From Nevskiales bacterium (lineage in GTDB: Bacteria > Pseudomonadota > Gammaproteobacteria > Nevskiales > Nevskiaceae): a DNA stretch of 64,000 nucleotides. The stretch lies in contig JAQVDP010000008.1 in assembly GCA_028698335.1 (NCBI GenBank), forward strand, positions 124,001-188,000, given 5' to 3'. The position numbers and the translations under genes are program-made. Under the pieces are notes generated by a model. That model searched no databases, had not been told where the DNA came from, and saw only the letters and a list, made by a program, of their open reading frames with translations. Shown piece after piece: positions 25,241 through 33,109 of the stretch (position 1 is its first letter; each line of letters opens with the position of its first letter).

Positions 25241-25258
25241 GTCCCCACCCTAAAGGAT
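25241..25258 (-). promoter_or_regulatory. Shared C-rich box upstream of the carboxylase operon
   Basis: GTCCCCACCCTAAAGGAT differs at only two positions from the box at 29321-29338 before the MDR gene. It lies 88 bases ahead of the apcA-like start. I infer a binding site for the neighbouring MalT/LuxR-type activator. Confidence 0.45.
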
Positions 25259-25336
25259 TGACTTGATTCCCCTTCCGAATAAGGGGGCGGCGCGCGCCGC
25301 AAAGGCCGCTGCAATGCGGCCTGCGGGCGTCCGGAG

Positions 25337-28210
25337 CTACTCGATCAGGCCGAGGTGGCGGGCCACGGCGATGGCCTGCACGCGGTTGCTGATCTGCAGC
25401 TTCTCGAAGATGTTGCGCAGGTGCCACTTGACCGTATTGGTCGAGACCGACAGGCGTTCCGCCAGATCCTTGTTCGACAGCCCCAGGGAGACGTAGCGCA
25501 GCAGATTGCGTTCCTTCTCGGTCAGGCTTTCGAGCAGTTGTAGCGACACGGCGTCGTCGCCGCCCTGCGCCAGCGCCTCGGGGACCTCCCCGGCGGTCTC
25601 GCCGGCCTCCGCGAGCAGGTGGTCGAGATAGTCGCGCAGCGTGTCCTGGTGCGCCATCCGCGGCAGTTGCTCGAACGAGCGACGCACGTCCTTGAGCAGC
25701 TGCATCAGCATCGGCCCCTCGTCGAGCACGGCGCGCACGAATTCGCGCGGCGCACCCAGCTCCAGCGCCTCGAGCAGTGAGCGGCGGGCACAGTTGACGC
25801 GGCCCTCGGCCTGTTGCGCCATCGCCAGCATCAGCGTCAGCTTGAGTTCACGCCGGCGGCGGCGCTGCTGCTTGGCGAGCCGGATCTGCGCCTGCAGCCC
25901 GGCCCTGGCCTCGGCGGCGCGGCCGACGTGAATCATGTAGCGCGCCCAGGTGATCGTATGCGCCTCGGTCTCGCCGGCGTGGAACATCAGCTCCTCGTCG
26001 TCGTCGGACGGCGGCGCGAGTTCGCGCAGGCGCCGCTCGGCCAGGTCGAGGTCGCCCGACAGCGTCGCCTGACGGACCCGCTCGGACTTGGCGTAGCGCA
26101 GCAGGCGCTCGAAGTTGTACTGGTAGCCGATGTACAGCGCGCGATCGAGCACGGCCTCGGCCTCGGCGCGGTCGCCGCGCAGAAATGCGATGCGCGCCCG
26201 CGTCAGGAACATCGCGCCGAGTGGATCGACGATCGCCTGCTGTTCGGCGAGCTGGCCGTAATCGTTGAGCAGCGTCTGCGCGTCGGCGATCCGGTTCTGC
26301 TCGTAGTAGGCATCGGCCAGGTAGACCGCCAGGACCGAGCCGGCGGTGACGCTGCCCGATGCCTCCTCCTCGGTGCGCCGCAGCGCCGATGCCAGGCCAC
26401 GCGCGGCATCGGTGACGCGCCCCTCGGCGCTGAGCGTGGTGCTGTAGACCGCCTCCTGATACGCCTGCCCGAACAGCGAGCCGTCGCGGTCGTGCAGCGG
26501 CCGGGCCTTGATCAGCAGGCTGCGCGCCTCCTCGAACTGGCTGTGGCCCACCAGCGCGGCGGCCTGCGCATTGAAGGTCACCGCATAACGGAACCCGTCC
26601 TGTTCGCTGAGCTGGTTGCTCGCCGACTCCGCCGCCGGGCCGAGTTCGTCGATCCGGTCCTGCGCCACCATCACGAACAGCTTGGCGCAGTTGTGCACGC
26701 CGTGCGCATGCGGATCGTCGGAGTGCCGGAGGACTTCGGCACGGGCGTCGATCAGGCGATTGGCCTTGTCGAAGGCGCGGCGGAAACCGTACGCGATGAT
26801 CGCGGCATTGGCGAGATTCTCGTAGGGCAGCATCAGCTCGATCGGCAGCTGGTCGACATAGCGCTCGATCAGGCCGAGACGCTCCTGCGCCACCAGCCGG
26901 TCGATCACCGCGTCGAGCAGGCCCGCCGCGCGTTCGAGGTCGCCGGCCTCGATGCAATGCTGGATCGCCTCCTCGCGGTAGCCGTGTTCCGCGAACCAGT
27001 CGGCGATGCGGCGCTGGCGCCGGCGCAGCTCGTCCGGCTCCGTCTCCTTGCGCATGCGCGTCAGCAGGAAGTGCCGGAACAGGTTGTGGAAGCGGTACCA
27101 GCTTCCCTCCAGATCGAGGTGACTCAGAAACAGGCCGACGCGTTCGATCTCGTCGATGATCGCCTGCCCGTCGGGCGCACCGGTGACGAAGCTCACCAGC
27201 TCGCTGCTGAGCTTCTCCGGCACGCAGAGGTCGAACAGATTGGCCTGCAGCTCGGGCGAGAGGTTGTCGAACACGTCGGTGGCCAGAAACCCGATCAGAT
27301 CGCTGGTCATCCCCTTGCCGGCGTAGGCAAGGCTGCGGTGCTCGCGCCCGCGCCGCAGGCACAGGCGGAAACACTGCCGGGCCGCCGGCCAGCCGTCGGT
27401 CAGACGCTGGATGTCGTCGACATCGGCCGGGGTCAGGCCGGGAAATTCCCGGAAGAACTCCGAGCATTCGACCGGGCCGAAGCGCAGGTCGTTCTCGTCG
27501 ATCACGACCATCTGCTCGCGCATGCGCAGGCTGACCAGTCGGTCGGACGGCAGCACCCGCGAGCCGATGCACAGCTGCACCCCGGCCGGCAGCAGGCGGA
27601 CGACCTGCATGAATACGCCCTCGAGATCGGCGGTGAACGCCTGCTCGAAGTTGTCGACGACGATGAGTCCGCCGCCGCGAAGGCGACCGAGCGCGCGCTT
27701 GAAATCCTGGACGGTCGGCGGGCGCGGATCGAGCCGCGCCTTGCGCTGGCGCACGCGCTCGTCGAAGCCGTCGGCGGCGTCGCAGAGCAGGCGCAGGAAC
27801 TGCGCCGGATCGGCCGAGTGCGCGTCCATGCGGATCCATGCGATCTGGTCGCCCTGGGCCGCGCGGAACTCGCTGTACTGGCGCAGCAGCGTGGTCTTGC
27901 CGAAGCCCGCAGGCCCCTGTACCAGCGCCAGCGGCGCGGCAGCGTGGGTCTTCAGGCGGTCCAGCGCATCGCGGCGCAGCACGAAGGAACGCGACGTATC
28001 GGGCTGCCCGACGCGCTCCTCCCCGGCTGTGCCGACTGTCTTGCGGACCGCCGCGGGTGCGGTCTGTCCTCTCACCGTATCGGCCGTGACGCGGGCGGTC
28101 GAAGTCGCCGCCCCGTTCTCCTCTTGTATCGTCCGCCGCATGGTAGCGCCGGTCCCGGCACCGGACAAACCGCCCGGGGCGGGCAGGGCCGATTCGCTTG
28201 CGGCCTCCAC
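25337..28210 (-). CDS. MalT-like LuxR-family transcriptional regulator
   Basis: This 957-residue STAND-type activator has a Walker A GPAGFGKTT at 99-107, a Walker B-like segment GGLIVVDNFEQ and a long TPR-like helical middle. The C-terminal LuxR helix-turn-helix (LTEKERNLLRYVSLGLSNKDLAERLSVS) occupies the last 65 residues. Proteins of this design bind an inducer and ATP, oligomerise and activate catabolic promoters. It lies directly upstream of the ketone carboxylase operon and 22 bases after the MDR gene, on the same strand. The GTG at 28210 is the probable start; an ATG at residue 24 is possible. It is the best candidate regulator of the surrounding genes. Confidence 0.88.
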   Translation of the reverse strand: MEAASESALPAPGGLSGAGTGATMRRTIQEENGAATSTARVTADTVRGQTAPAAVRKTVGTAGEERVGQPDTSRSFVLRRDALDRLKTHAAAPLALVQGPAGFGKTTLLRQYSEFRAAQGDQIAWIRMDAHSADPAQFLRLLCDAADGFDERVRQRKARLDPRPPTVQDFKRALGRLRGGGLIVVDNFEQAFTADLEGVFMQVVRLLPAGVQLCIGSRVLPSDRLVSLRMREQMVVIDENDLRFGPVECSEFFREFPGLTPADVDDIQRLTDGWPAARQCFRLCLRRGREHRSLAYAGKGMTSDLIGFLATDVFDNLSPELQANLFDLCVPEKLSSELVSFVTGAPDGQAIIDEIERVGLFLSHLDLEGSWYRFHNLFRHFLLTRMRKETEPDELRRRQRRIADWFAEHGYREEAIQHCIEAGDLERAAGLLDAVIDRLVAQERLGLIERYVDQLPIELMLPYENLANAAIIAYGFRRAFDKANRLIDARAEVLRHSDDPHAHGVHNCAKLFVMVAQDRIDELGPAAESASNQLSEQDGFRYAVTFNAQAAALVGHSQFEEARSLLIKARPLHDRDGSLFGQAYQEAVYSTTLSAEGRVTDAARGLASALRRTEEEASGSVTAGSVLAVYLADAYYEQNRIADAQTLLNDYGQLAEQQAIVDPLGAMFLTRARIAFLRGDRAEAEAVLDRALYIGYQYNFERLLRYAKSERVRQATLSGDLDLAERRLRELAPPSDDDEELMFHAGETEAHTITWARYMIHVGRAAEARAGLQAQIRLAKQQRRRRRELKLTLMLAMAQQAEGRVNCARRSLLEALELGAPREFVRAVLDEGPMLMQLLKDVRRSFEQLPRMAHQDTLRDYLDHLLAEAGETAGEVPEALAQGGDDAVSLQLLESLTEKERNLLRYVSLGLSNKDLAERLSVSTNTVKWHLRNIFEKLQISNRVQAIAVARHLGLIE

Positions 28211-28232
28211 GGTCTGCGCTCCGCCGGCCCGC

Positions 28233-29252
28233 TCAGCCGGGCTCCGCGCCGATCTTGACCATCAGCTTGCCCTGGTTGCCGCCGCTGTACAGGAGCTTGA
28301 GCGCTCCGACAGCGTTCTCGAGGCCGTCGACCACGTGCAGCCGGTACTTCAGGCGGCCTTCCTGCATCCAGCCGGCGAGCTTGAGCTGCAGCTCGGGGTA
28401 GCGCTCCATGTAGTCGAGGATGACGAAGCCCTGGATCGTCAGGCGCCGCATGATCACGTTGCGGAACATGTACGGTCCCGGCACCGGACCCGACGCGTTG
28501 TAGGTCGAGATCAGGCCGCAGATGACGACGCGGCCGAAGTCCTTCATCACCGTCAGCCCGGCATCGAGGACCTCACCGCCGACATTCTCGAAGTGCACGT
28601 CGACACCGTCCGGCGCCAGCTGGCGCAGGCGCTCGACGACGTTCTCGTTCTTGTAGTCGACGACCTCGTCGTAGCCGAGATCGGACTTCAGCCAGCCGCA
28701 TTTCTCGGCGCCGCCGGCGATCCCGATCGTGCGGCAGCCGTGGATCTTGGCGATCTGGCCGACGAGCATGCCGACCGCGCCGGCCGCGGCGGTCACGACC
28801 ACGGTGTCGCCGGCCTTGGCCTGGCCCACGTCCATCAGCCCCACCAGCGCGGTCGGACCGGCGACGGTCAGAATGCCGAAGGCATCGGCGAGCTTCAGCC
28901 CCGGAATCGGCGGCATCTTCTGGAACGCCGTGCCGTTGTCGACGATATAGTCGGACCAGCTGCTCAGGCCGGCTGCGAGGTCGCCCTCGCGGAAATCCGG
29001 ATGGCGCGACTGGACGATCTCGCCGATGACGAAGCCGCGCATGCGGTCACCGATGCGGACCGGGTCCATGTAGATGTCCCAGTCGCTGAGCCAGACACGG
29101 TTGGTCGCGTCCAGCGACATATAGACCGAGCGCACCAGGAACTCGCCGTCCTTGAGTTCCGGAACCGGTTCCTCGCGCAGCACCAGTGTCTGATCGTCGA
29201 TATCGCCCTTGGGACGCTGATTGAAGTACCAATGGCGCGCGCTCTTCGACAT
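28233..29252 (-). CDS. Zinc-independent MDR family NADP-dependent oxidoreductase
   Basis: This 339-residue medium-chain dehydrogenase/reductase is of the leukotriene B4 12-hydroxydehydrogenase/curcumin reductase (YncB) group. It starts MSKSARHWYFNQRPKGD, has the nucleotide-binding AAAGAVGMLVGQIAK and the VDVHFENVGG motif, and lacks catalytic-zinc ligands. Such enzymes reduce the double bond of alpha,beta-unsaturated ketones with NADPH. The ATG at 29252 follows GAGGAG. It is followed by the LuxR gene, with a shared C-rich box 68 bases upstream. Confidence 0.87.
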   Translation of the reverse strand: MSKSARHWYFNQRPKGDIDDQTLVLREEPVPELKDGEFLVRSVYMSLDATNRVWLSDWDIYMDPVRIGDRMRGFVIGEIVQSRHPDFREGDLAAGLSSWSDYIVDNGTAFQKMPPIPGLKLADAFGILTVAGPTALVGLMDVGQAKAGDTVVVTAAAGAVGMLVGQIAKIHGCRTIGIAGGAEKCGWLKSDLGYDEVVDYKNENVVERLRQLAPDGVDVHFENVGGEVLDAGLTVMKDFGRVVICGLISTYNASGPVPGPYMFRNVIMRRLTIQGFVILDYMERYPELQLKLAGWMQEGRLKYRLHVVDGLENAVGALKLLYSGGNQGKLMVKIGAEPG

Positions 29253-29320
29253 CGAATTCTCCTCGTGATCGGTCGAAACTGTTCTAGTACCGGCCAGTGT
29301 CGGACCATCGCCGCCCCGGC

Positions 29321-29338
29321 GGCCCCACCCCAAAGGAT
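29321..29338 (-). promoter_or_regulatory. Shared C-rich box upstream of the MDR gene
   Basis: GGCCCCACCCCAAAGGAT is 16/18 identical to the box before the carboxylase operon and lies 68 bases before this gene's start, in the same orientation. It is a candidate site for the LuxR-type protein. Confidence 0.45.
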
Positions 29339-29370
29339 AGGGCCGCCCGCGAAGGCCGGACCCGGCGGCC

Positions 29371-30138
29371 CTACATATTCTCGAGCGTGGTGCTGATCAC
29401 GCCGCCGTCGACCACCAGCTCGGCGCCCGAGACGTAGGCCGCGTGCTCGGAACACAGGTACAGCGTCGCCCCGGCGATGTCGTCGGCGCGGCCGAGACGG
29501 CGCAGCGGAATGTGCCCGGCCAGATCGCGCTTGATCTGCTCCAGGGCCTCGCCCTCGCCGTAGGCCCGCAGGATCGGGGTGTCGATGAAACCGGGCAGGA
29601 TCACGTTGGAGCGTACCTTCGGGTGCTCCTTGACCAGATCGTGGGTGAACTTCACCAGGCCCGCCTTGCAGGCGCTGTAACACGCATGGCCGGCGGCCTG
29701 GATCACCGCCGCGATCGACGCGATGTTGACGATGGCGCCGCCGCTGCGTTCCAGCATCGGCATCGCCGCCCGGGCGGCCAGCATCGGGCCCTTCAGCAGC
29801 ACGTTGAACTGCAGGTCGATCGCGTCCTCGCTGAGTTCGGCGATCGATTCGAGGCGCGCCAGACCGGCGTTGTTGATCAGCGCGTCGAGCGTGCCGAAGC
29901 GCGACTCGACCCAGGCCATGCCCTCGGCGATGTCCGCGCCGGAGCCGGCATCGAGCCGGCGCGCGACCCAGCGTTCGGCCGCGGATGCCTCCACCTGGAC
30001 CGCCTGCAGAGCCGCCTCGTCGATGTCGGTCGCGACCACGGTCGCACCGGCGTCCAGAAAGCGCCGCGCGATCGCCAGGCCGATGCCGGACGCCGCACCG
30101 GTGACCAGGACGATCCTGCCGGAAAAATCGAAAGCCAT
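29371..30138 (-). CDS. SDR family oxidoreductase
   Basis: This 255-residue classical short-chain dehydrogenase has VTGAASGIGLAIA at the N terminus, an Asp after beta-2 (ATDIDE), NNAG, the catalytic Ser in NIASIAAV, YSACKAG as a YxxxK variant with intact Tyr and Lys, and GAELVVDGG near the C terminus. It probably oxidises an alcohol to a ketone or the reverse. The ATG at 30138 follows GAGGAG; the longer frame to 30258 has no such site. It is divergent from the thiolase gene and upstream of the MDR gene (118 bases). Confidence 0.85.
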   Translation of the reverse strand: MAFDFSGRIVLVTGAASGIGLAIARRFLDAGATVVATDIDEAALQAVQVEASAAERWVARRLDAGSGADIAEGMAWVESRFGTLDALINNAGLARLESIAELSEDAIDLQFNVLLKGPMLAARAAMPMLERSGGAIVNIASIAAVIQAAGHACYSACKAGLVKFTHDLVKEHPKVRSNVILPGFIDTPILRAYGEGEALEQIKRDLAGHIPLRRLGRADDIAGATLYLCSEHAAYVSGAELVVDGGVISTTLENM

Positions 30139-30229
30139 GACATGTCTCCTCTTCGTATCGGTATCGGATGGCGGGCACCCCGGTCGGGCGCCGCGCTCGC
30201 GGGGCAGTGTCGGTGGCGGGAGCGGACCA

Positions 30230-30246
30230 GGCCCTACCCCTATGGG
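30230..30246 (-). promoter_or_regulatory. Related C-rich box in the SDR/thiolase divergent promoter
   Basis: GGCCCTACCCCTATGGG resembles the two boxes at 25241 and 29321 (same GGCCCYACCCC core). It lies about 91 bases from the SDR start and 105 from the thiolase start. The match is weaker at its 3' end. Confidence 0.3.
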
Positions 30247-30351
30247 CGGTGCGCGCACCTCCCGGCTCCCCTACCGTCCCCGCACGCGGATGAAACGGAG
30301 CCATGGGGGCATCCGCCGATGCAATCCCGCACGCGTTTGAGGAGAACACTG

Positions 30352-31539
30352 ATGAGTAACAAGGTGGTTGTTGCCGGCGTCGGCATGATTCCGTTCACCA
30401 AGCCGGGGCGCAGCGACCCGTACGACGTCATGGGCGCCCATGCCGCGCAGCTCGCACTGCAGGACGCCGGCGTCGGCTACGAGCACGTCAAGCAGGCCTA
30501 TGCGTCGTATGTCTACGGCGACAGCACCTGCGGCCAGCGCGCGCTGTATCACGTCGGGCTGACCGGCATCCCCATCGTCAACGTCAACAACAACTGCTCG
30601 TCCGGCTCCAGCGCGCTGTTCCTCGCGCGCCAGGCGGTCGAATCCGGCGCGGTCGACTGCGCGCTGGCCGTGGGCTTCGAGCAGATGGTGCCCGGCGCCC
30701 TCGCCAGCGTGTTCACCGACCGCCCCAACCCGCTGGGCCCGTTCATCGACATCGCCCAACGCCTGCAGCCGGACCCGGACGCGTTCATGGCCCCGCACCT
30801 GTTCGGCGGCGCCGGTTACGAGCACGCGCAGAAATACGGCACGAAGCCCGAGACCTTCGCCAGGATCGCGGTCAAGGCGCGACGCCACGCCGAGCACAAC
30901 GACAAGGCCATCTTCCGCAGCCCGGTCAGCGTGGAGGAAGTCCTCGAATCGCCGGTGATCTACAAGATGACCACGCGCCTGCAGTGCTGCCCGCCGACCT
31001 GCGGCGCCGCCGCGGCGCTGCTGGTCAGCGAGGCCTTCGCCCGGCGCCACGGCGTCGACGCGCGCGTACGCATTCTCGGCCAGGCGCTGACCACCGACGA
31101 CCCCTCGACCTTCGATTCGGATTCGATGATCCGCGCGGTCGGATTCGACCTGTCCCGCAGCGCCGCGCAGCAGGTCTACGAGACCGCCGGCGTCGGCCCG
31201 TCCGACATCGACGTCTGCGAGCTGCACGACTGCTTCACCGCCAACGAACTGATCACCTACGAAGCCCTCGGCTTCGCGCCGGAAGGCGGCGCCGAGCGCT
31301 TCATCAGCGACGGCGACAACACCTACGGCGGCAAGGTGGTCACCAATCCGTCCGGCGGTCTGCTGTCGAAGGGCCATCCGCTCGGCGCCACCGGTCTGGC
31401 GCAGTGCACCGAGCTGGTCGAGCAGCTGCGCGGCCGTGCCGGCCTGCGGCAGGTCCAGGGCGCCCGCCACGCGCTGCAGCACAACATCGGCTCCGGCAGC
31501 GCCTGCGTCGTCACCCTCTACGGTCTCGAGGACCGCTGA
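30352..31539 (+). CDS. Lipid-transfer-protein-type (SCP2/SCPx) thiolase
   Basis: This 395-residue thiolase-fold enzyme has the nucleophilic Cys82 in NNNCSSGSSAL, the HDCF motif (ELHDCFTANE) typical of SCP2-type thiolases, and the C-terminal GGLLSKGHPLGATG. It should cleave 3-ketoacyl-CoA thiolytically, so it could act on the CoA ester made by the neighbouring ligase or on side chains such as those of sterols. The ATG at 30352 follows GGAG. It is divergent from the SDR and ends in a strong hairpin shared with the convergent DUF1329 gene. Confidence 0.87.
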   Translation: MSNKVVVAGVGMIPFTKPGRSDPYDVMGAHAAQLALQDAGVGYEHVKQAYASYVYGDSTCGQRALYHVGLTGIPIVNVNNNCSSGSSALFLARQAVESGAVDCALAVGFEQMVPGALASVFTDRPNPLGPFIDIAQRLQPDPDAFMAPHLFGGAGYEHAQKYGTKPETFARIAVKARRHAEHNDKAIFRSPVSVEEVLESPVIYKMTTRLQCCPPTCGAAAALLVSEAFARRHGVDARVRILGQALTTDDPSTFDSDSMIRAVGFDLSRSAAQQVYETAGVGPSDIDVCELHDCFTANELITYEALGFAPEGGAERFISDGDNTYGGKVVTNPSGGLLSKGHPLGATGLAQCTELVEQLRGRAGLRQVQGARHALQHNIGSGSACVVTLYGLEDR

Positions 31540-31545
31540 GCCCCC

Positions 31546-31587
31546 CGCGCAGGCGGCCGGTCCTTTGCGTGATCGGCCGCCTGCGCG
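31546..31587. terminator. Strong hairpin between convergent thiolase and DUF1329 genes
   Basis: CGCGCAGGCGGCCG (31546-31559) pairs perfectly with CGGCCGCCTGCGCG (31574-31587) around a 14-base loop. No T tract follows, but the 14-bp GC stem between two stop codons is a plausible transcription barrier. Confidence 0.55.
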
Positions 31588-31629
31588 CCGGACATGAGGC
31601 GAAAACGAGGCGGCGCTTGGCGGATGCGC

Positions 31630-33009
31630 TCAGCTCCGCGCCAGGCGGATCAGCGCGTTCTTGGTCAGATAGCGTTCGTAGATTTCGGGATCGTTGACCA
31701 GCGTGCGATGCCCGCCGCCAACCGACTTGACCTGCTCGAGCCGGGTCATGCGCCCGGTCTGCACGTCGAAGGCATGGACGTGTCCCCACGACCAGTACGG
31801 ATGGGCGCCGTCCATCACCCGCTGATCGCCGGCCTCGTACAGCGCGTACGCGCCGTCGAAGGAGCGGAACACGTCGCCGCGGCGGTCATACGACACCATC
31901 GCCACCGGCAGCAGCGTGCGGGCGTCGAACCACACGCGCTTCTTGCTCACCGGCGCGCGCGGGAACTTCACCGGCTCGGCCTCGACGATGATCGTCTCCG
32001 GAACCAGTTCGACCTCGGTATCCCAGAACAGCTGCCCGTTCTTGCCGCCGTGGGTGCTGTGTTCCCAGTTCGGGTGATCCGGATTCCAGCCGCCCGAGAT
32101 GCCCGCCAGCAACGGGCCGCGACCGACGATCCTGTAGTTGCCCCAGGTATGCAGTGGATCCCCCGCAGCCCAGGCGTCCGACAGATACAGCGAACCGCCG
32201 GGCACCAACGGCTCGAAGCGCTGGTCGGTCGGAAACTGGCGGATGCGCTTGAACGCCGGGATGTAGCCGTACAGCTCCGGAAAGACGTTCTGGTCGTAGT
32301 CCCAGATGTTGAGATACGAGGTGCCGAGAAAATCGTTCGGCGCGGTGAACACGATGCTCTGGTAGCGCAGCTTGTCCTCGTGGCCCGGCCAGTACGGCTT
32401 CGGGTCCATGCTCACCCGCGCCACCGGCGACAACTCGGCCCAGGCGCCCTCGTAGGTGTAGGCCAGCGCCCCGTCGGGATCGAGGTCGTACTCCTTGAAC
32501 GCGTACAGCGACGCATCGTGGCGACCCCAGCTCATCGTCTGCCCGGCGAAGACCTCGATCGCCGAACCCGGATCCGGGAACGGCGCGCCGCCGATCCAGG
32601 GGCCGCCGTCGCGGTCGACGACGTTGCCGCTTGCGTCGAAGCGTGCACGGCCCTTGTTGCGGAACGTCGCCTCCATGTACTCCCAGGGACTCAGCCGCAT
32701 CACGTCGGTGGTCGTCGGTACCACCTTCAGGTGGCGCCCGAGATGGCGGACCTGATGCAGCTTCGCCGGCTCCATCAGCTCGGCCACCGCCTCGACATTG
32801 TCGGCGGTGATCAGGTCCCCGCTCTTGATCCGTCCCTTGGTATAGCCCTCGATCGACAGCAGCTCGTCCGGATAGGCCTTGGTGATGTCGCCGCTGTCCG
32901 CCAGCGCGCGATGCAGCGGCATCAGGACTCCGGTCGCCAGCACACCCCTGAGCATCTGCTCAAGGAAGTGCCGCCGGCTGTAGCCGGAGTCGAAACGTCT
33001 GACGTGCAT
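31630..33009 (-). CDS. DUF1329 protein with Tat signal, copy 1
   Basis: This 459-residue exported protein begins MHVRRFDSGYSRRHFLEQM. Its SRRHFL matches the twin-arginine consensus, so it is probably exported folded. The rest is DUF1329: AYPDELLSIEGYTKGRIKSGD, WGRHDASLYAFKEYD, PAFKRIRQFPTDQRFEP and SDAWAAGDP. DUF1329 proteins adopt a LolB-like fold in the envelope. They usually sit with DUF1302 barrels and RND transporters in clusters for hydrophobic compounds, as here. The ATG at 33009 is chosen because the signal begins there. It is the last gene of a five-gene minus-strand operon. Confidence 0.83.
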   Translation of the reverse strand: MHVRRFDSGYSRRHFLEQMLRGVLATGVLMPLHRALADSGDITKAYPDELLSIEGYTKGRIKSGDLITADNVEAVAELMEPAKLHQVRHLGRHLKVVPTTTDVMRLSPWEYMEATFRNKGRARFDASGNVVDRDGGPWIGGAPFPDPGSAIEVFAGQTMSWGRHDASLYAFKEYDLDPDGALAYTYEGAWAELSPVARVSMDPKPYWPGHEDKLRYQSIVFTAPNDFLGTSYLNIWDYDQNVFPELYGYIPAFKRIRQFPTDQRFEPLVPGGSLYLSDAWAAGDPLHTWGNYRIVGRGPLLAGISGGWNPDHPNWEHSTHGGKNGQLFWDTEVELVPETIIVEAEPVKFPRAPVSKKRVWFDARTLLPVAMVSYDRRGDVFRSFDGAYALYEAGDQRVMDGAHPYWSWGHVHAFDVQTGRMTRLEQVKSVGGGHRTLVNDPEIYERYLTKNALIRLARS

Positions 33010-33109
33010 GCCGAACCTCGGTATTGAATCCGCCGGTCCCAGCCGCCCCCTGTTTCGCAGAAGGGTGTCCGGCGGCGCGAACGCCGCCGGCACAAGGGGG
33101 GAGAGCCGG

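Noticed and set aside
23134-28258. Long plus-strand frames opposite the ApcA-like and LuxR genes
   Set aside because: No domain similarity; the minus-strand frames carry clear HyuA and STAND/LuxR motifs.
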